Source: Comamonas testosteroni (GTDB lineage: Bacteria; Pseudomonadota; Gammaproteobacteria; Burkholderiales; Burkholderiaceae_C). From it: a DNA stretch of 64,000 nt. The translations under genes and the position numbers were made by a program. The notes beneath the pieces are model-generated. The model had not been told where the DNA came from and searched no databases. It worked only from the letters and a program-made list of their open reading frames with translations. This document shows, in pieces, positions 24,001-31,087 of this stretch. The DNA is taken from contig NZ_AWOR01000110.1 in assembly GCF_000761245.1 (NCBI RefSeq), positions 145,786 through 209,785 of the forward strand, written 5' to 3'. Each line of letters begins with the position of its first letter. Positions within the stretch are counted from its first letter, which is position 1.

Positions 24001-25807
24001 GCCCACGCGATTTTTCTCGCGCATGAGCAGCGAGCAGGACGACTTCGACGACGAGGACGAGAATGGGGACGCCAGCCAGCTCATCGCCGGAGCAGCCGAT
24101 GTGGAGAGCATTCTGAGCCTGTGTCTGGCCAAGGGCATGCCCCAGCTCATGCTGCGCTGGCATTACCGCAGCCGCCACCAGTCGCTGATTGCGGTGTCCA
24201 ACCAGCAGTTCTACAACAGCGGCCTCTACGTCGTGCCCAGCCCCTACACGGCCCGCTCTGGCATGGGGCTGCGCTTTCACCATCTGCCCGAAGGCCGCTT
24301 TGACAGCGGCGCCAGCCGCGTCAACCGCATCGAGGCCCAGACCATTGCGCGCGCCATCATGCAGCACGCACAGCAGTCGCCGCAGCTCAGCCTGGGCGTG
24401 GCCGCTTTCTCGCTGCAGCAAAAAGTCGCCATTCAGGACGAGCTGGAACTGCTGCGTCGCCAGCAGCCCGAGGCCGAGTCCTTTTTTGTCGCCCATCCCA
24501 ACGAACCCTTCTTCATCAAGAACCTGGAAAACGTGCAGGGCGACGAGCGCGATGTGATCTTCATCTCGGTGGCCTATGCGCGCAACGCGCAGGGCTATCT
24601 GCCCATGCGCTTCGGCCCGGTGAGTGCCGATGGAGGCGAGCGCCGCCTGAACGTGCTGATCTCGCGCGCCAAGCAGCGCTGCGAGGTGTTTTCGTCCATC
24701 ACCGCCGACGATATCGATCTGGAACGCGGCAAGGGCAAGGGCGTGGCTGCGCTCAAGGTATTCCTGCAATATGCGGCCACCGGTCAGCTGGCCCTGGCCG
24801 ACGTCAGCGGACGCGATCTGGAATCGCCGCTGGAGGAGGATGTGTACCAGGCGCTGACAGAGCGGGGTCTGCAGGTGCAGACTCAGATCGGCATTGCGGG
24901 CTTTTTCATCGACCTGGCCGTGGTCGACCCCGAGCAGCCTGGCCGCTATCTGCTCGGCATCGAGTGCGACGGCATGAGCTATCACCACAGCCGCAGCGCG
25001 CGCGACCGTGACCGCCTGCGCCAGTCAGTGCTGGAGAGCCAGGGCTGGACGCTGCTGCGCATCTGGGGCTGCGACTGGTTCCGCCAGCCTCGCGCCCAGA
25101 CCGAGCGCGTGCTGGCGGCCGTCGAAGCTGCCAGGCAGCGCCAGGATGCCCAACCGGTTCAACCGGTAATGGCCCCCCATCAGCCACAGACAACCACAGA
25201 GGCCATAGAGCGCGCAACGCAGTCCGATGCCGCAAGCGCCGAGACGGAATCGGCCGCCGGCCCTGACGACAGCCTCTATCAGGAAGCCCGCTTCGACGTT
25301 CCAGCCGGAGAGCTGCACAACCAATCCACCGCAAAGCTGGCCCAGCTGATGCACCGGGCGGTGGAGCTGGAAGGACCGATTCATTTTGACGAGCTGGTCA
25401 CCCGCATGCGTACGCTTTGGGGCCTGCAACGCGCCGGCAGCCGCGTGCGCGATGCGCTGGAGCAGGCACGCCAATCGCTGCTTGTCGACAAGGCACTGGC
25501 CGCAGAGGGGGAGTTTCTCGACCTGCCGGGGCGAGCGGTGCGGGTGCGCAATCGTGCAGAGGTAGGCTCGGCCAATCTGCGCCGCATCGATTGCCTGCCG
25601 CCAGCCGAGATCCGTGCAGCGATTGCCCAGGCCCTCAGGACCAGCCTGGGCGGCCAGCGCGATGAGCTGCCCGCTGCTGTGGCGCGGCTGCTGGGCCTGA
25701 GCGCTGTCACCGCGCCGGTGCGCGAGCTGGTGCTGACGCAGCTCGATGCGCTGCATGGCAGCGGCGCCGTGGCATTCAACGGGACACTGTATCGATTGCA
25801 GACCTGA
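21023..25807 (+). CDS. DUF4011 superfamily 1 helicase with Vsr-like nuclease and DUF3320 domains
   Basis: A 1594-residue protein. Residues about 8-330 match the DUF4011 type (LEKSRQALLDLSTRNRLLSL). The SF1 helicase core starts with Walker A GPPGTGKS (335-342), has Walker B VIDEAS (D963, E964), GDDRQLPPT, and ends with LNVLISRAKQRC. Residues about 1265-1365 form a restriction-endonuclease-like domain with IECDG (E1314, D1316), of the MTES_1575/Vsr-like class. A DUF3320 winged-helix-like domain follows (about 1440-1520). Large proteins of this layout recur in genome-defence settings, but here the gene stands alone among housekeeping genes. An anti-phage or nucleic-acid-processing role is inference. 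A strong bidirectional terminator follows. Confidence 0.88.
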   Translation: MHADSNFAPITRQLEKSRQALLDLSTRNRLLSLPQAATARVLHFSDERTDEVYRLLAGESKAMSFAPAKAEEEQATADPSEAPALALPQPEESVDEQLDARGVAQRHRDLKLQTRLSSEKLQRRLLDMYSDARTFIEEQGVNILFLALGQLQWFDRNAPDKPRFAPLILLPVALERKSAAERFTLSWLQEDAAENLSLAAKLKADFGLELPEFNAGDDFDPRAYLAAVATMAAAQPGWQVLPDAMTLGFFSFAKFLMYRDLDTATWPPEKQLERQALIAAALQDGFEAREHLFPEDADVDQLIPVDSQRHVVDADSSQSLAIEAVRRGESLVIQGPPGTGKSQTITNVIAAAIADGKKVLFISEKMAALEVVNRRLKSVGLGPACLELHSHHANKRKVLEELKATRDLGRPRVEHREQIIHELSNVQQQLNSHSRTMHQALAPCALTPYQILGQLARLDAVQIAHLPDLLQGAQNWSPEDFHSRQQIAEALRQAASKVSPVAGHPWRGVCHLALLKLDAQRLAQQLPTLQAMLARLQQDGELLAQSLSAPAAQTIQTLHEQITLAQQLASAPAIDRQAVAGSIWDQGLDQLHKLVECGARFSQQAQNLRSSFAESAWTADWNAPRQSIAAHGDSLFRIFNSGYRAAIASLKGQLKTTLPSSRAERLNLLDSLIEAQQLRHSLSQLQIQGADAFGSLWLGEQSNWAQLQAVLGWMAGPDGQGRSAAFRQLYAQLPSPAHCADLAVKADASLQAFEDSAQSLLQGYRLDAQEAFGAADLARIPLTAFGERLVQWVAEPNALLDWTSYHATREQARAAGMAALVQQLEHESIAQDALAAILERAYYEALLRQATQAHPELVAFNGDQHSQKVRQFRALDLERIELARAQSALSHYEQVPRSASGMGPLGVLNGEIARKRGHMPLRKLFKLAGEAVQAIKPVFMMSPLSVAQFLEPGAVEFDLLVIDEASQIEPVDALGAIARSRQLVVVGDDRQLPPTRFFSRMSSEQDDFDDEDENGDASQLIAGAADVESILSLCLAKGMPQLMLRWHYRSRHQSLIAVSNQQFYNSGLYVVPSPYTARSGMGLRFHHLPEGRFDSGASRVNRIEAQTIARAIMQHAQQSPQLSLGVAAFSLQQKVAIQDELELLRRQQPEAESFFVAHPNEPFFIKNLENVQGDERDVIFISVAYARNAQGYLPMRFGPVSADGGERRLNVLISRAKQRCEVFSSITADDIDLERGKGKGVAALKVFLQYAATGQLALADVSGRDLESPLEEDVYQALTERGLQVQTQIGIAGFFIDLAVVDPEQPGRYLLGIECDGMSYHHSRSARDRDRLRQSVLESQGWTLLRIWGCDWFRQPRAQTERVLAAVEAARQRQDAQPVQPVMAPHQPQTTTEAIERATQSDAASAETESAAGPDDSLYQEARFDVPAGELHNQSTAKLAQLMHRAVELEGPIHFDELVTRMRTLWGLQRAGSRVRDALEQARQSLLVDKALAAEGEFLDLPGRAVRVRNRAEVGSANLRRIDCLPPAEIRAAIAQALRTSLGGQRDELPAAVARLLGLSAVTAPVRELVLTQLDALHGSGAVAFNGTLYRLQT

Positions 25808-25831
25808 GCCCTGAGCCCTGAGCCCTGAGTC
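25804..25831 (+). repeat. 7-bp tandem repeat overlapping the helicase stop codon
   Basis: CTGAGCC is repeated three times and then CTGAGTC. The first copy contains the stop codon TGA (25805-25807). Changes in copy number would not alter the protein. Confidence 0.7.
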
Positions 25832-25833
25832 AG

Positions 25834-25873
25834 CAATGAAAACGCCCTGAAGAAATTCAAGGCGTTTTCATTG
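25834..25873. terminator. Bidirectional terminator between the helicase and the membrane protein gene
   Basis: CAATGAAAACGCC pairs perfectly with GGCGTTTTCATTG; the stem extends inwards through TGAA/TTCA to a GAAA tetraloop. It lies between convergent genes. Confidence 0.85.
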
Positions 25874-25905
25874 CACCAGGCCACATGCCTGCACCACGCT
25901 CTGCG

Positions 25906-26415
25906 TCAGTGGTCGCTGCTGACCTTGTGGTCCTCGCTCTTGGCCTCCTCCATGGCCTCGGGCTCCAGCTCCTCCGCCGAACGATTCAGGTGAACAAACA
26001 CCCCCCAGCCGACCATGAGCATGCCGACGGCGATGACCAAGGCAGCGGAATACAGCAGCTTCTCGGGCTGCTCCTGGGCCTTGAAGGTGGCAACCAATCC
26101 CTCGATGGCAAGAGCGACCACCAGCACCACCATAAAGCGCGAGAGAAAGCGACGCACTCTTGTCGGGCCGCTGATATGGGCGTCGCGCACCACCTCCTCT
26201 TCAATCACTGTCTGGGAAATCTGCAGAGCCACCACGCCTGAGGCCAGAATGCCCAGAGCCTCCACCACATGCAGTGTGGCCTCCGGCTGCAGGCCAGCAG
26301 CAATCACGGCCCAGGCCTTGGTGACGGCCATCCAGATCAGGCACAACGCCGCCAGGCCGAACAGCAGGGCTATCAGCGAATGGGCCAGGATGTAGAGCCA
26401 GTGAACAAACTTCAT
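25906..26415 (-). CDS. Integral membrane protein with four helices, unknown function
   Basis: A 169-residue protein with hydrophobic segments at about residues 5-28, 42-62, 88-108 and 118-140, and an acidic C-terminal tail rich in Glu (EELEPEAMEEAKSEDHKVSSDH). The stretch between helices 2 and 3 carries EEEVVRDAHISGPTRVRRFLSRF, which looks like a cytoplasmic loop. TGGAG precedes the start at 26415. The helix layout recalls PsiE-type membrane proteins, but the similarity is weak and I do not assign a function. It is divergent from the orphan HTH gene. Confidence 0.75.
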   Translation of the reverse strand: MKFVHWLYILAHSLIALLFGLAALCLIWMAVTKAWAVIAAGLQPEATLHVVEALGILASGVVALQISQTVIEEEVVRDAHISGPTRVRRFLSRFMVVLVVALAIEGLVATFKAQEQPEKLLYSAALVIAVGMLMVGWGVFVHLNRSAEELEPEAMEEAKSEDHKVSSDH

Positions 26416-26568
26416 GAGCAACTCCAAGACCGTGTTTACGATTCATCGCCGTCCATGCTTGCAGACTTGATCTGGCCGCCTCGTAGGACAGTCAAGAAAC
26501 CTGCTGACTCAATGCAAAGAGCGCCCTGTTTGCCCCGGGCACACCCCAAATCTGCCTACCATTGGCAT

Positions 26569-27024
26569 ATGCCTCGCCAGAACACCAGTCCCGCAGAGTT
26601 TCCGCCCGCCATTCTTTTGCAGATAACGCAGCTGGCCCAGCACATCGTGGCCCAGCGCAAGAGTCGGGGAGAAACACAGACGCAGTGGGCGCAGCGGCTG
26701 GGTATTTCCCAGCCCACCATGGCACGCATAGAGCGCGGCGACCCGGCCGTTGCCATGGCGACCTATGTGTCCTGCCTGTGGCAGCTCAATCCCGAGCTGG
26801 ATCTGACCCGGCTGCTCGCCCCCAAGGCTCCAGCGCTGGCACCCGCATCCCGCTCGGATGCACCCTGCCTCGACAGGAAAAGAGCTGCGACGCCAAAGAG
26901 GGCCAAGTCCGCCGCCGAACCTGCCATCAAGACCGAGAACCACGATGAGCAACAGGCTCAGATCGAGCGCAATTTTGCTGCCGCCAAGGCCGCTCTGGAT
27001 TTCTTCAAAAGCCCTCTGTTCTGA
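26569..27024 (+). CDS. Orphan XRE/HipB-like DNA-binding protein
   Basis: A 151-residue protein. Residues about 15-70 form an XRE helix-turn-helix (LAQHIVAQRKSRGETQTQWAQRLGISQPTMARIERGDPAVAMATYV) that resembles antitoxin HipB. The second half is a lysine-rich linker followed by a helix ending FFKSPLF. No hipA-like kinase or other toxin lies beside it: the next gene is convergent and encodes a GlxA-type regulator. The start lacks an obvious Shine-Dalgarno sequence, so initiation could be leaderless or weak. It is either a stand-alone regulator or the surviving half of a former toxin-antitoxin pair. Confidence 0.8.
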   Translation: MPRQNTSPAEFPPAILLQITQLAQHIVAQRKSRGETQTQWAQRLGISQPTMARIERGDPAVAMATYVSCLWQLNPELDLTRLLAPKAPALAPASRSDAPCLDRKRAATPKRAKSAAEPAIKTENHDEQQAQIERNFAAAKAALDFFKSPLF

Positions 27025-27072
27025 TCGGCTTGCCTAATAACCGGCTGCCTGCGACAGGATGCCGCGAGCCCA

Positions 27073-28095
27073 TCAGTCCCCGAACCGCTCCCGGTAAGCG
27101 ACAGGTGTGATACCCAGCTTGCGCACGAACAGATGTCTCAGCGCCTGCTCGGAGCCGAGGCCGACCTTGGCGGCCACGGTCTTGAGGGGCACAGAGCCAA
27201 GATTCTCCAGCAGCTGCTTGGCCCGCTCCAGGCGAGCGTTTTCCACAAAGCTGCTGGGACTGCAGCCGGTCTCCTGCTGAAAGACGCGGCGAAAGTTGCG
27301 CTCGCTCATCGCCGCCTTGCCCGCCAGCAGCGCCAGCGGCATGGGCTGGTCCAGATGCTCCAGCACCCACTGCTGGGCAGCCTGCACTGCGCTGTGCTGC
27401 GTGGCCTGTGCTGCCAGGGATACGCTGAACTGCGACTGACCGCCGGGGCGTTTGAGGTACATGACCAGGTCGCGCGCCACCTGCAGTGCCAGCGCATGGC
27501 CGAAATCATGCTCAACCACCGCCAGCGCCAGATCAATGCCGGCAGTGACGCCGGCCGAAGTCCAGAGCTGACGCATGCCGTCGCTGTCCTTGATTTCATC
27601 GCACACATAGATTGCATCGGCATCCACCTGCACCCGCGGATAGCGCTGGGCAAGCGCCCCGGCCACACTCCAGTGCGTCGCCGCTCGGCGATCATCGAGC
27701 AAACCGGCTGCCGCCAGAAAAAAGCTGCCGCTGCACAGCGCGATCATGCGCCCGACCCCGGGAGCCACTCGCGCCACCCAGTCCACCAGCTCGGGCGAGG
27801 CCGCCAGCACCTGCTCGATATGGCGCGCGCCCACCAGCAGCACCGTGCAGCCCGTGCCCTCGGCCTCGACCTGCGCCAGAGTATGGCTGGCCTGCAAGCC
27901 CATCAAGGTATCCGAAGGCACCAGACCGGCCTGTGAGGCCACCACCCGCACCGCATATCCGTCAGGCAGGCCTTTGTGCCGCAGATGCACATTGGCATAG
28001 TCAAACACGGACATGGGACCTATGGCCTCCAGCGCCTTGAAGCCGGGGTAGACAACCAGATCGACGCGGTGGGCGCCAGCGTGATGGTGTTCCAT
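27073..28095 (-). CDS. GlxA-type transcriptional regulator (DJ-1/PfpI domain plus AraC HTH)
   Basis: A 340-residue regulator. The N-terminal half is a DJ-1/PfpI-like domain (VDLVVYPGFKALEAIGPMSVFDYAN, then ALCSGSFFLAAAGLLDDRRAATHW) with the conserved cysteine of the nucleophile-elbow position. The C-terminal half is an AraC-type double HTH (MPLALLAGKAAMSERNFRRVFQQETGCSPSSFV and AKVGLGSEQALRHLFVRKLGITPVAYRERF). Such proteins regulate amine or carnitine catabolism in several proteobacteria, but no metabolic target lies adjacent, so the ligand is unknown. MEHHHAG at 28095 is the chosen start. Confidence 0.88.
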   Translation of the reverse strand: MEHHHAGAHRVDLVVYPGFKALEAIGPMSVFDYANVHLRHKGLPDGYAVRVVASQAGLVPSDTLMGLQASHTLAQVEAEGTGCTVLLVGARHIEQVLAASPELVDWVARVAPGVGRMIALCSGSFFLAAAGLLDDRRAATHWSVAGALAQRYPRVQVDADAIYVCDEIKDSDGMRQLWTSAGVTAGIDLALAVVEHDFGHALALQVARDLVMYLKRPGGQSQFSVSLAAQATQHSAVQAAQQWVLEHLDQPMPLALLAGKAAMSERNFRRVFQQETGCSPSSFVENARLERAKQLLENLGSVPLKTVAAKVGLGSEQALRHLFVRKLGITPVAYRERFGD

Positions 28096-28244
28096 ACAAA
28101 AATCAGAGCAGTTCGAGCATATACAACCAGCGCTGCAGGCACTTGCAGCGCACAGGCCTAGACTATACGCAAGCCCTCCGGGCACCTGGTTCTGGCAGGT
28201 GCATCCACTGCTAAAGTCCGGGGCTTCTGCCCCTTTTTCTGCCC

Positions 28245-29063
28245 ATGATTCCTGGACCTCTTTTCACCCTGCCCATGTTGCTGCTGCTGCTCGCCCCCCT
28301 GGTGGCAGCCGGCCTGAGCCTGTGGCTGCTGCTGCGCGGGCTGTTTTGGTGGCTGCGCCATAGGCACACACCCGCCTCTGAACGCCCGCCGTTCTGGCAC
28401 TGGCCCATCGTGGTGGTGGCGATATTGGCCCTGGCCGGCGATCTATGGGGCCTGGTGCTGGCGCGCAAGCTGGTGCAGATTGAAGAGGCCGTGACGCTGC
28501 GGGCCCACTATCGCGAGAGCCGACAGCGCTTTGTGCTGCCCGAGGACTTCCGCTATGGCGAGCTGCTATTTCCCAAAGGCACCCTGATCAATCGCTACGA
28601 CGCCTTTGACAACGGCGAGCGCCAGCGACCGCTTGGTCTGCGAGGACTGAGTGCGGCGCGCTTTACGCAGCCGGTCCAGATCGCGGGCGCCTGGGTCAGC
28701 GCCATCGGCAACGACGCGTTGGAGCTGGCCCGCGACCAGCGCCTCGGCCCGGTATTCCACTTCGACCCCGACGCCAAGCAGGGTTATGGCGCCTGGGTGG
28801 TCGACCCGAAGCGCCCCTATCTGGAATGCCGCAAGGGCGATATCGCCAGCCTGCATGTGCCCTTGATCGACTATGACATCCAGGCCGAGTTTCTGGTCGG
28901 ATCCCCTGACGGCCCCAAGGCGCGCTACCGTCCCAGTCAATGGGGGTTCATCGATTGCCAGGAGGGCAAGCCCGCCATCGAGGTGCAGCCGGCCTATGAC
29001 GGCCCGGCGCCACCTGACTCACACCTGCCGGTATGGGGGACGCTGATACCGAATGAGGATTGA
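28245..29063 (+). CDS. Membrane-anchored protein of unknown function
   Basis: A 272-residue protein with two N-terminal membrane segments (about residues 7-33 and 50-72) separated by a basic loop, followed by a soluble domain of about 200 residues. The soluble part has short conserved-looking phrases (LPEDFRYGELLFPKGTLINRYDAF, RFTQPVQIAGAWVSAIGNDALEL, YLECRKGDIASLHVPLIDYDIQAEF) with a repeating pattern that suggests beta structure. I do not recognise the family. It is divergent from the GlxA-type regulator and is followed by a long stretch without genes. Confidence 0.7.
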   Translation: MIPGPLFTLPMLLLLLAPLVAAGLSLWLLLRGLFWWLRHRHTPASERPPFWHWPIVVVAILALAGDLWGLVLARKLVQIEEAVTLRAHYRESRQRFVLPEDFRYGELLFPKGTLINRYDAFDNGERQRPLGLRGLSAARFTQPVQIAGAWVSAIGNDALELARDQRLGPVFHFDPDAKQGYGAWVVDPKRPYLECRKGDIASLHVPLIDYDIQAEFLVGSPDGPKARYRPSQWGFIDCQEGKPAIEVQPAYDGPAPPDSHLPVWGTLIPNED

Positions 29064-29703
29064 TCTGGAGACGCCAGGCGCACCAATGCGCTCTGCGCCG
29101 CCCGGGATGATCCGACTCGGGTGTGGCGACCAGATCTCCCTCGCCCTTTGTCTGTGACGAGGCCAACCCGCTTCATGGCCACATTTGCTGATGCGGTCAA
29201 CACACCCAAGCGGGCTTGGGCTTGATGACAGACCTGAGGAGCAGCCCTTTTTGCAAAGGAGCTACCCAATCAACCTCGCGGAATCAGCCGACTCATACGC
29301 AATGCCGGGCAATGTCGGGCAATGCCGGCCAGTGCCGGGCAGTGCCGAAAATTTCAAGGCTGCAGCGCATGCTGCCTGAACCGCCCGCAAGAACGCGGTC
29401 AAGTTGCGGGTGATGCTCAAGGGTCCACCAGCGGCAGGATGGACGCTGGCCATGCCGCCCCGATGATGGCGGCCTCAGCCGGAGTGCAAAGCGGCTGATC
29501 AGGATTCATGGCATCGTCAGCCGACGAAAGACGATCCAGCGAACCGTGTGACATTCGGCCAAAGAGCCGCCATCTGCGGCCACGAATTTCCACATGGCTG
29601 CGGGATCGCCTACATTCACACTTCACAACCGGTACGCCCAGCCAGGCCTCGGCCCCGCCCCGGGCAGCCACCGCATCCTCAGCCTTCCAAGAAAGACCTG
29701 CCC
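29064..29703. other. Gene-poor stretch of about 640 bases with 10-bp tandem repeats
   Basis: No supported gene lies here. Short open frames exist on both strands but without starts, ribosome binding sites or recognisable products. At 29299-29348 there are five copies of a 10-bp unit. The right end holds the promoter and leader of frmA; a ribosome binding site is not obvious, with only AAGAAAG about 10 bases before the ATG. Confidence 0.5.
29299..29348. repeat. 10-bp tandem repeat, five imperfect copies
   Basis: Units are GCAATGCCGG, GCAATGTCGG, GCAATGCCGG, CCAGTGCCGG and GCAGTGCCGA. The period is close to one helical turn. Confidence 0.75.
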
Positions 29704-30825
29704 ATGAAATCCCGCGCCGCCGTAGCCTTCAAAGCCGGAGAACCCCTGCAAATCGTCGAGATCGACGTCGCGCCGCCCAAGGCTGGCGAGGTGCTGGTCA
29801 AGATCACCCATACCGGCGTCTGTCACACCGACGCCTTCACGCTCAGCGGTGACGACCCCGAAGGCATCTTCCCCGCCGTGCTGGGCCACGAAGGCGCGGG
29901 CATCGTGGTGGAAGTGGGCGAAGGCGTGACCAGCGTCCAGCCCGGCGACCATGTGATTCCGCTGTATACCGCCGAATGCGGCGAATGCCTGTTCTGCAAG
30001 AGCGGCAAGACCAATCTGTGCGTGGCCGTGCGCGCCACCCAGGGCAAGGGCGTGATGCCCGACGGCACGACACGCTTCAGCTACAAGGGCGAGCCCATCT
30101 ATCACTACATGGGCTGCTCGACCTTCAGCGAATACACCGTGGTTGCCGCCGTCTCGCTGGCCAAGGTCAACCCCGATGCCAACCCCGAGCAGGTCTGCCT
30201 GCTGGGCTGCGGCGTGACCACCGGTCTGGGCGCGGTCAAGAATACCGCCAAGGTGCAGGAAGGCGACACCGTGGCCGTGTTCGGCCTGGGCGGCATCGGC
30301 CTGGCCGTGATCCAGGGTGCCAAGCTGGCCAAGGCCGGCCGCATCATCGCCGTCGACACCAACCCCGGCAAGTTCGACCTGGCCAGGACCTTTGGCGCCA
30401 CCGACTGCGTGAACCCCAAGGACTCCGACAAGCCCATCCAGCAAGTCATCGTCGAGATGACGGGCTGGGGCGTGGATCACAGCTTTGAATGCATCGGCAA
30501 TGTGGAAGTGATGCGCGCGGCACTGGAATGCGCCCACCGCGGCTGGGGCCAGTCGGTCATCATCGGCGTGGCCGGTGCCGGCCAGGAAATCAAGACCCGC
30601 CCCTTCCAGCTGGTGACAGGGCGCAAGTGGCTGGGTACGGCCTTTGGCGGTGTCAAGGGCCGCAGCGAGCTGCCCGGCATGGTGGAAGATGCCATGGCCG
30701 GCAAGATTCAGCTCGAGCCCTTCGTCACCCACACCATGGGCCTGAAGCACATCAACGAAGCGTTTGAGCTGATGCACGAAGGCAAGTCGATTCGTAGCGT
30801 TGTTAACTACGCTGACGCGCAGTAA
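29704..30825 (+). CDS. frmA: S-(hydroxymethyl)glutathione dehydrogenase (class III alcohol dehydrogenase)
   Basis: A 373-residue zinc enzyme that oxidises the spontaneous formaldehyde-glutathione adduct to S-formylglutathione with NAD+. The catalytic zinc ligands lie in CHTDAFTLSG and GHEGAG. The structural zinc cluster is CGECLFCKSGKTNLC, followed by the class III hallmark LGCGVTTGLGAVKNTAKV. The coenzyme motif is VAVFGLGGIGLAVIQGA. MKSRAAVAF is the standard start. Together with fghA, 262 bases downstream, it forms the glutathione-dependent formaldehyde detoxification pathway. A 13-bp inverted repeat and a dispersed repeat lie between the two. Confidence 0.97.
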   Translation: MKSRAAVAFKAGEPLQIVEIDVAPPKAGEVLVKITHTGVCHTDAFTLSGDDPEGIFPAVLGHEGAGIVVEVGEGVTSVQPGDHVIPLYTAECGECLFCKSGKTNLCVAVRATQGKGVMPDGTTRFSYKGEPIYHYMGCSTFSEYTVVAAVSLAKVNPDANPEQVCLLGCGVTTGLGAVKNTAKVQEGDTVAVFGLGGIGLAVIQGAKLAKAGRIIAVDTNPGKFDLARTFGATDCVNPKDSDKPIQQVIVEMTGWGVDHSFECIGNVEVMRAALECAHRGWGQSVIIGVAGAGQEIKTRPFQLVTGRKWLGTAFGGVKGRSELPGMVEDAMAGKIQLEPFVTHTMGLKHINEAFELMHEGKSIRSVVNYADAQ

Positions 30826-30842
30826 CACCCCTGAGGCGCTGC

Positions 30843-30923
30843 GCCTGGGCGGCCCGCGCCTTTCCCTTCTGTCTTCGGGAGGGGGACGACAGCATCGCTG
30901 CCGGGCGGCGGGGCCGCCCAGGC
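30843..30923. repeat. 13-bp perfect inverted repeat between frmA and fghA
   Basis: GCCTGGGCGGCCC (30843-30855) is the exact reverse complement of GGGCCGCCCAGGC (30911-30923). The 55-base interior contains a further TCCC/GGGA stem. There is no following T run; it would form a long hairpin in the frmA 3' region. Confidence 0.7.
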
Positions 30924-30986
30924 CCTTGCTTGCTGTCCCTTACTTAGGATGTGCCAGTTTTAGTGCCATATCCTGTACTTTAAATT

Positions 30987-31068
30987 TCATAGCTGCTTGC
31001 ACATGCATTGAGCGGCTTTCAGATACAAAACTGCTGCAAACGCTTTATAAATAAGCGCTGGCAGCTTT
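30987..31068. repeat. Dispersed 82-nt intergenic repeat, copy C
   Basis: It aligns without gaps to copies A and B. It starts TCATAGCTGC, carries TTTCAGAT at position 31 and ends GCTGGCAGCTTT. Its second half contains the CGCTT...AAGCG core that also occurs in the two shorter elements at 38131 and 50815. It ends 19 bases before the fghA start, so it forms the fghA leader. Confidence 0.6.
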
Positions 31069-31087
31069 TCTTTTAGGAGTACGCGCC

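Noticed and set aside
23432..24988. 518-codon open frame on the minus strand inside the helicase gene
   Set aside because: Lies wholly within conserved helicase motifs on the other strand.
29417..29671. Short minus-strand frame upstream of frmA
   Set aside because: No start signal, no family resemblance, and it overlaps the frmA leader.
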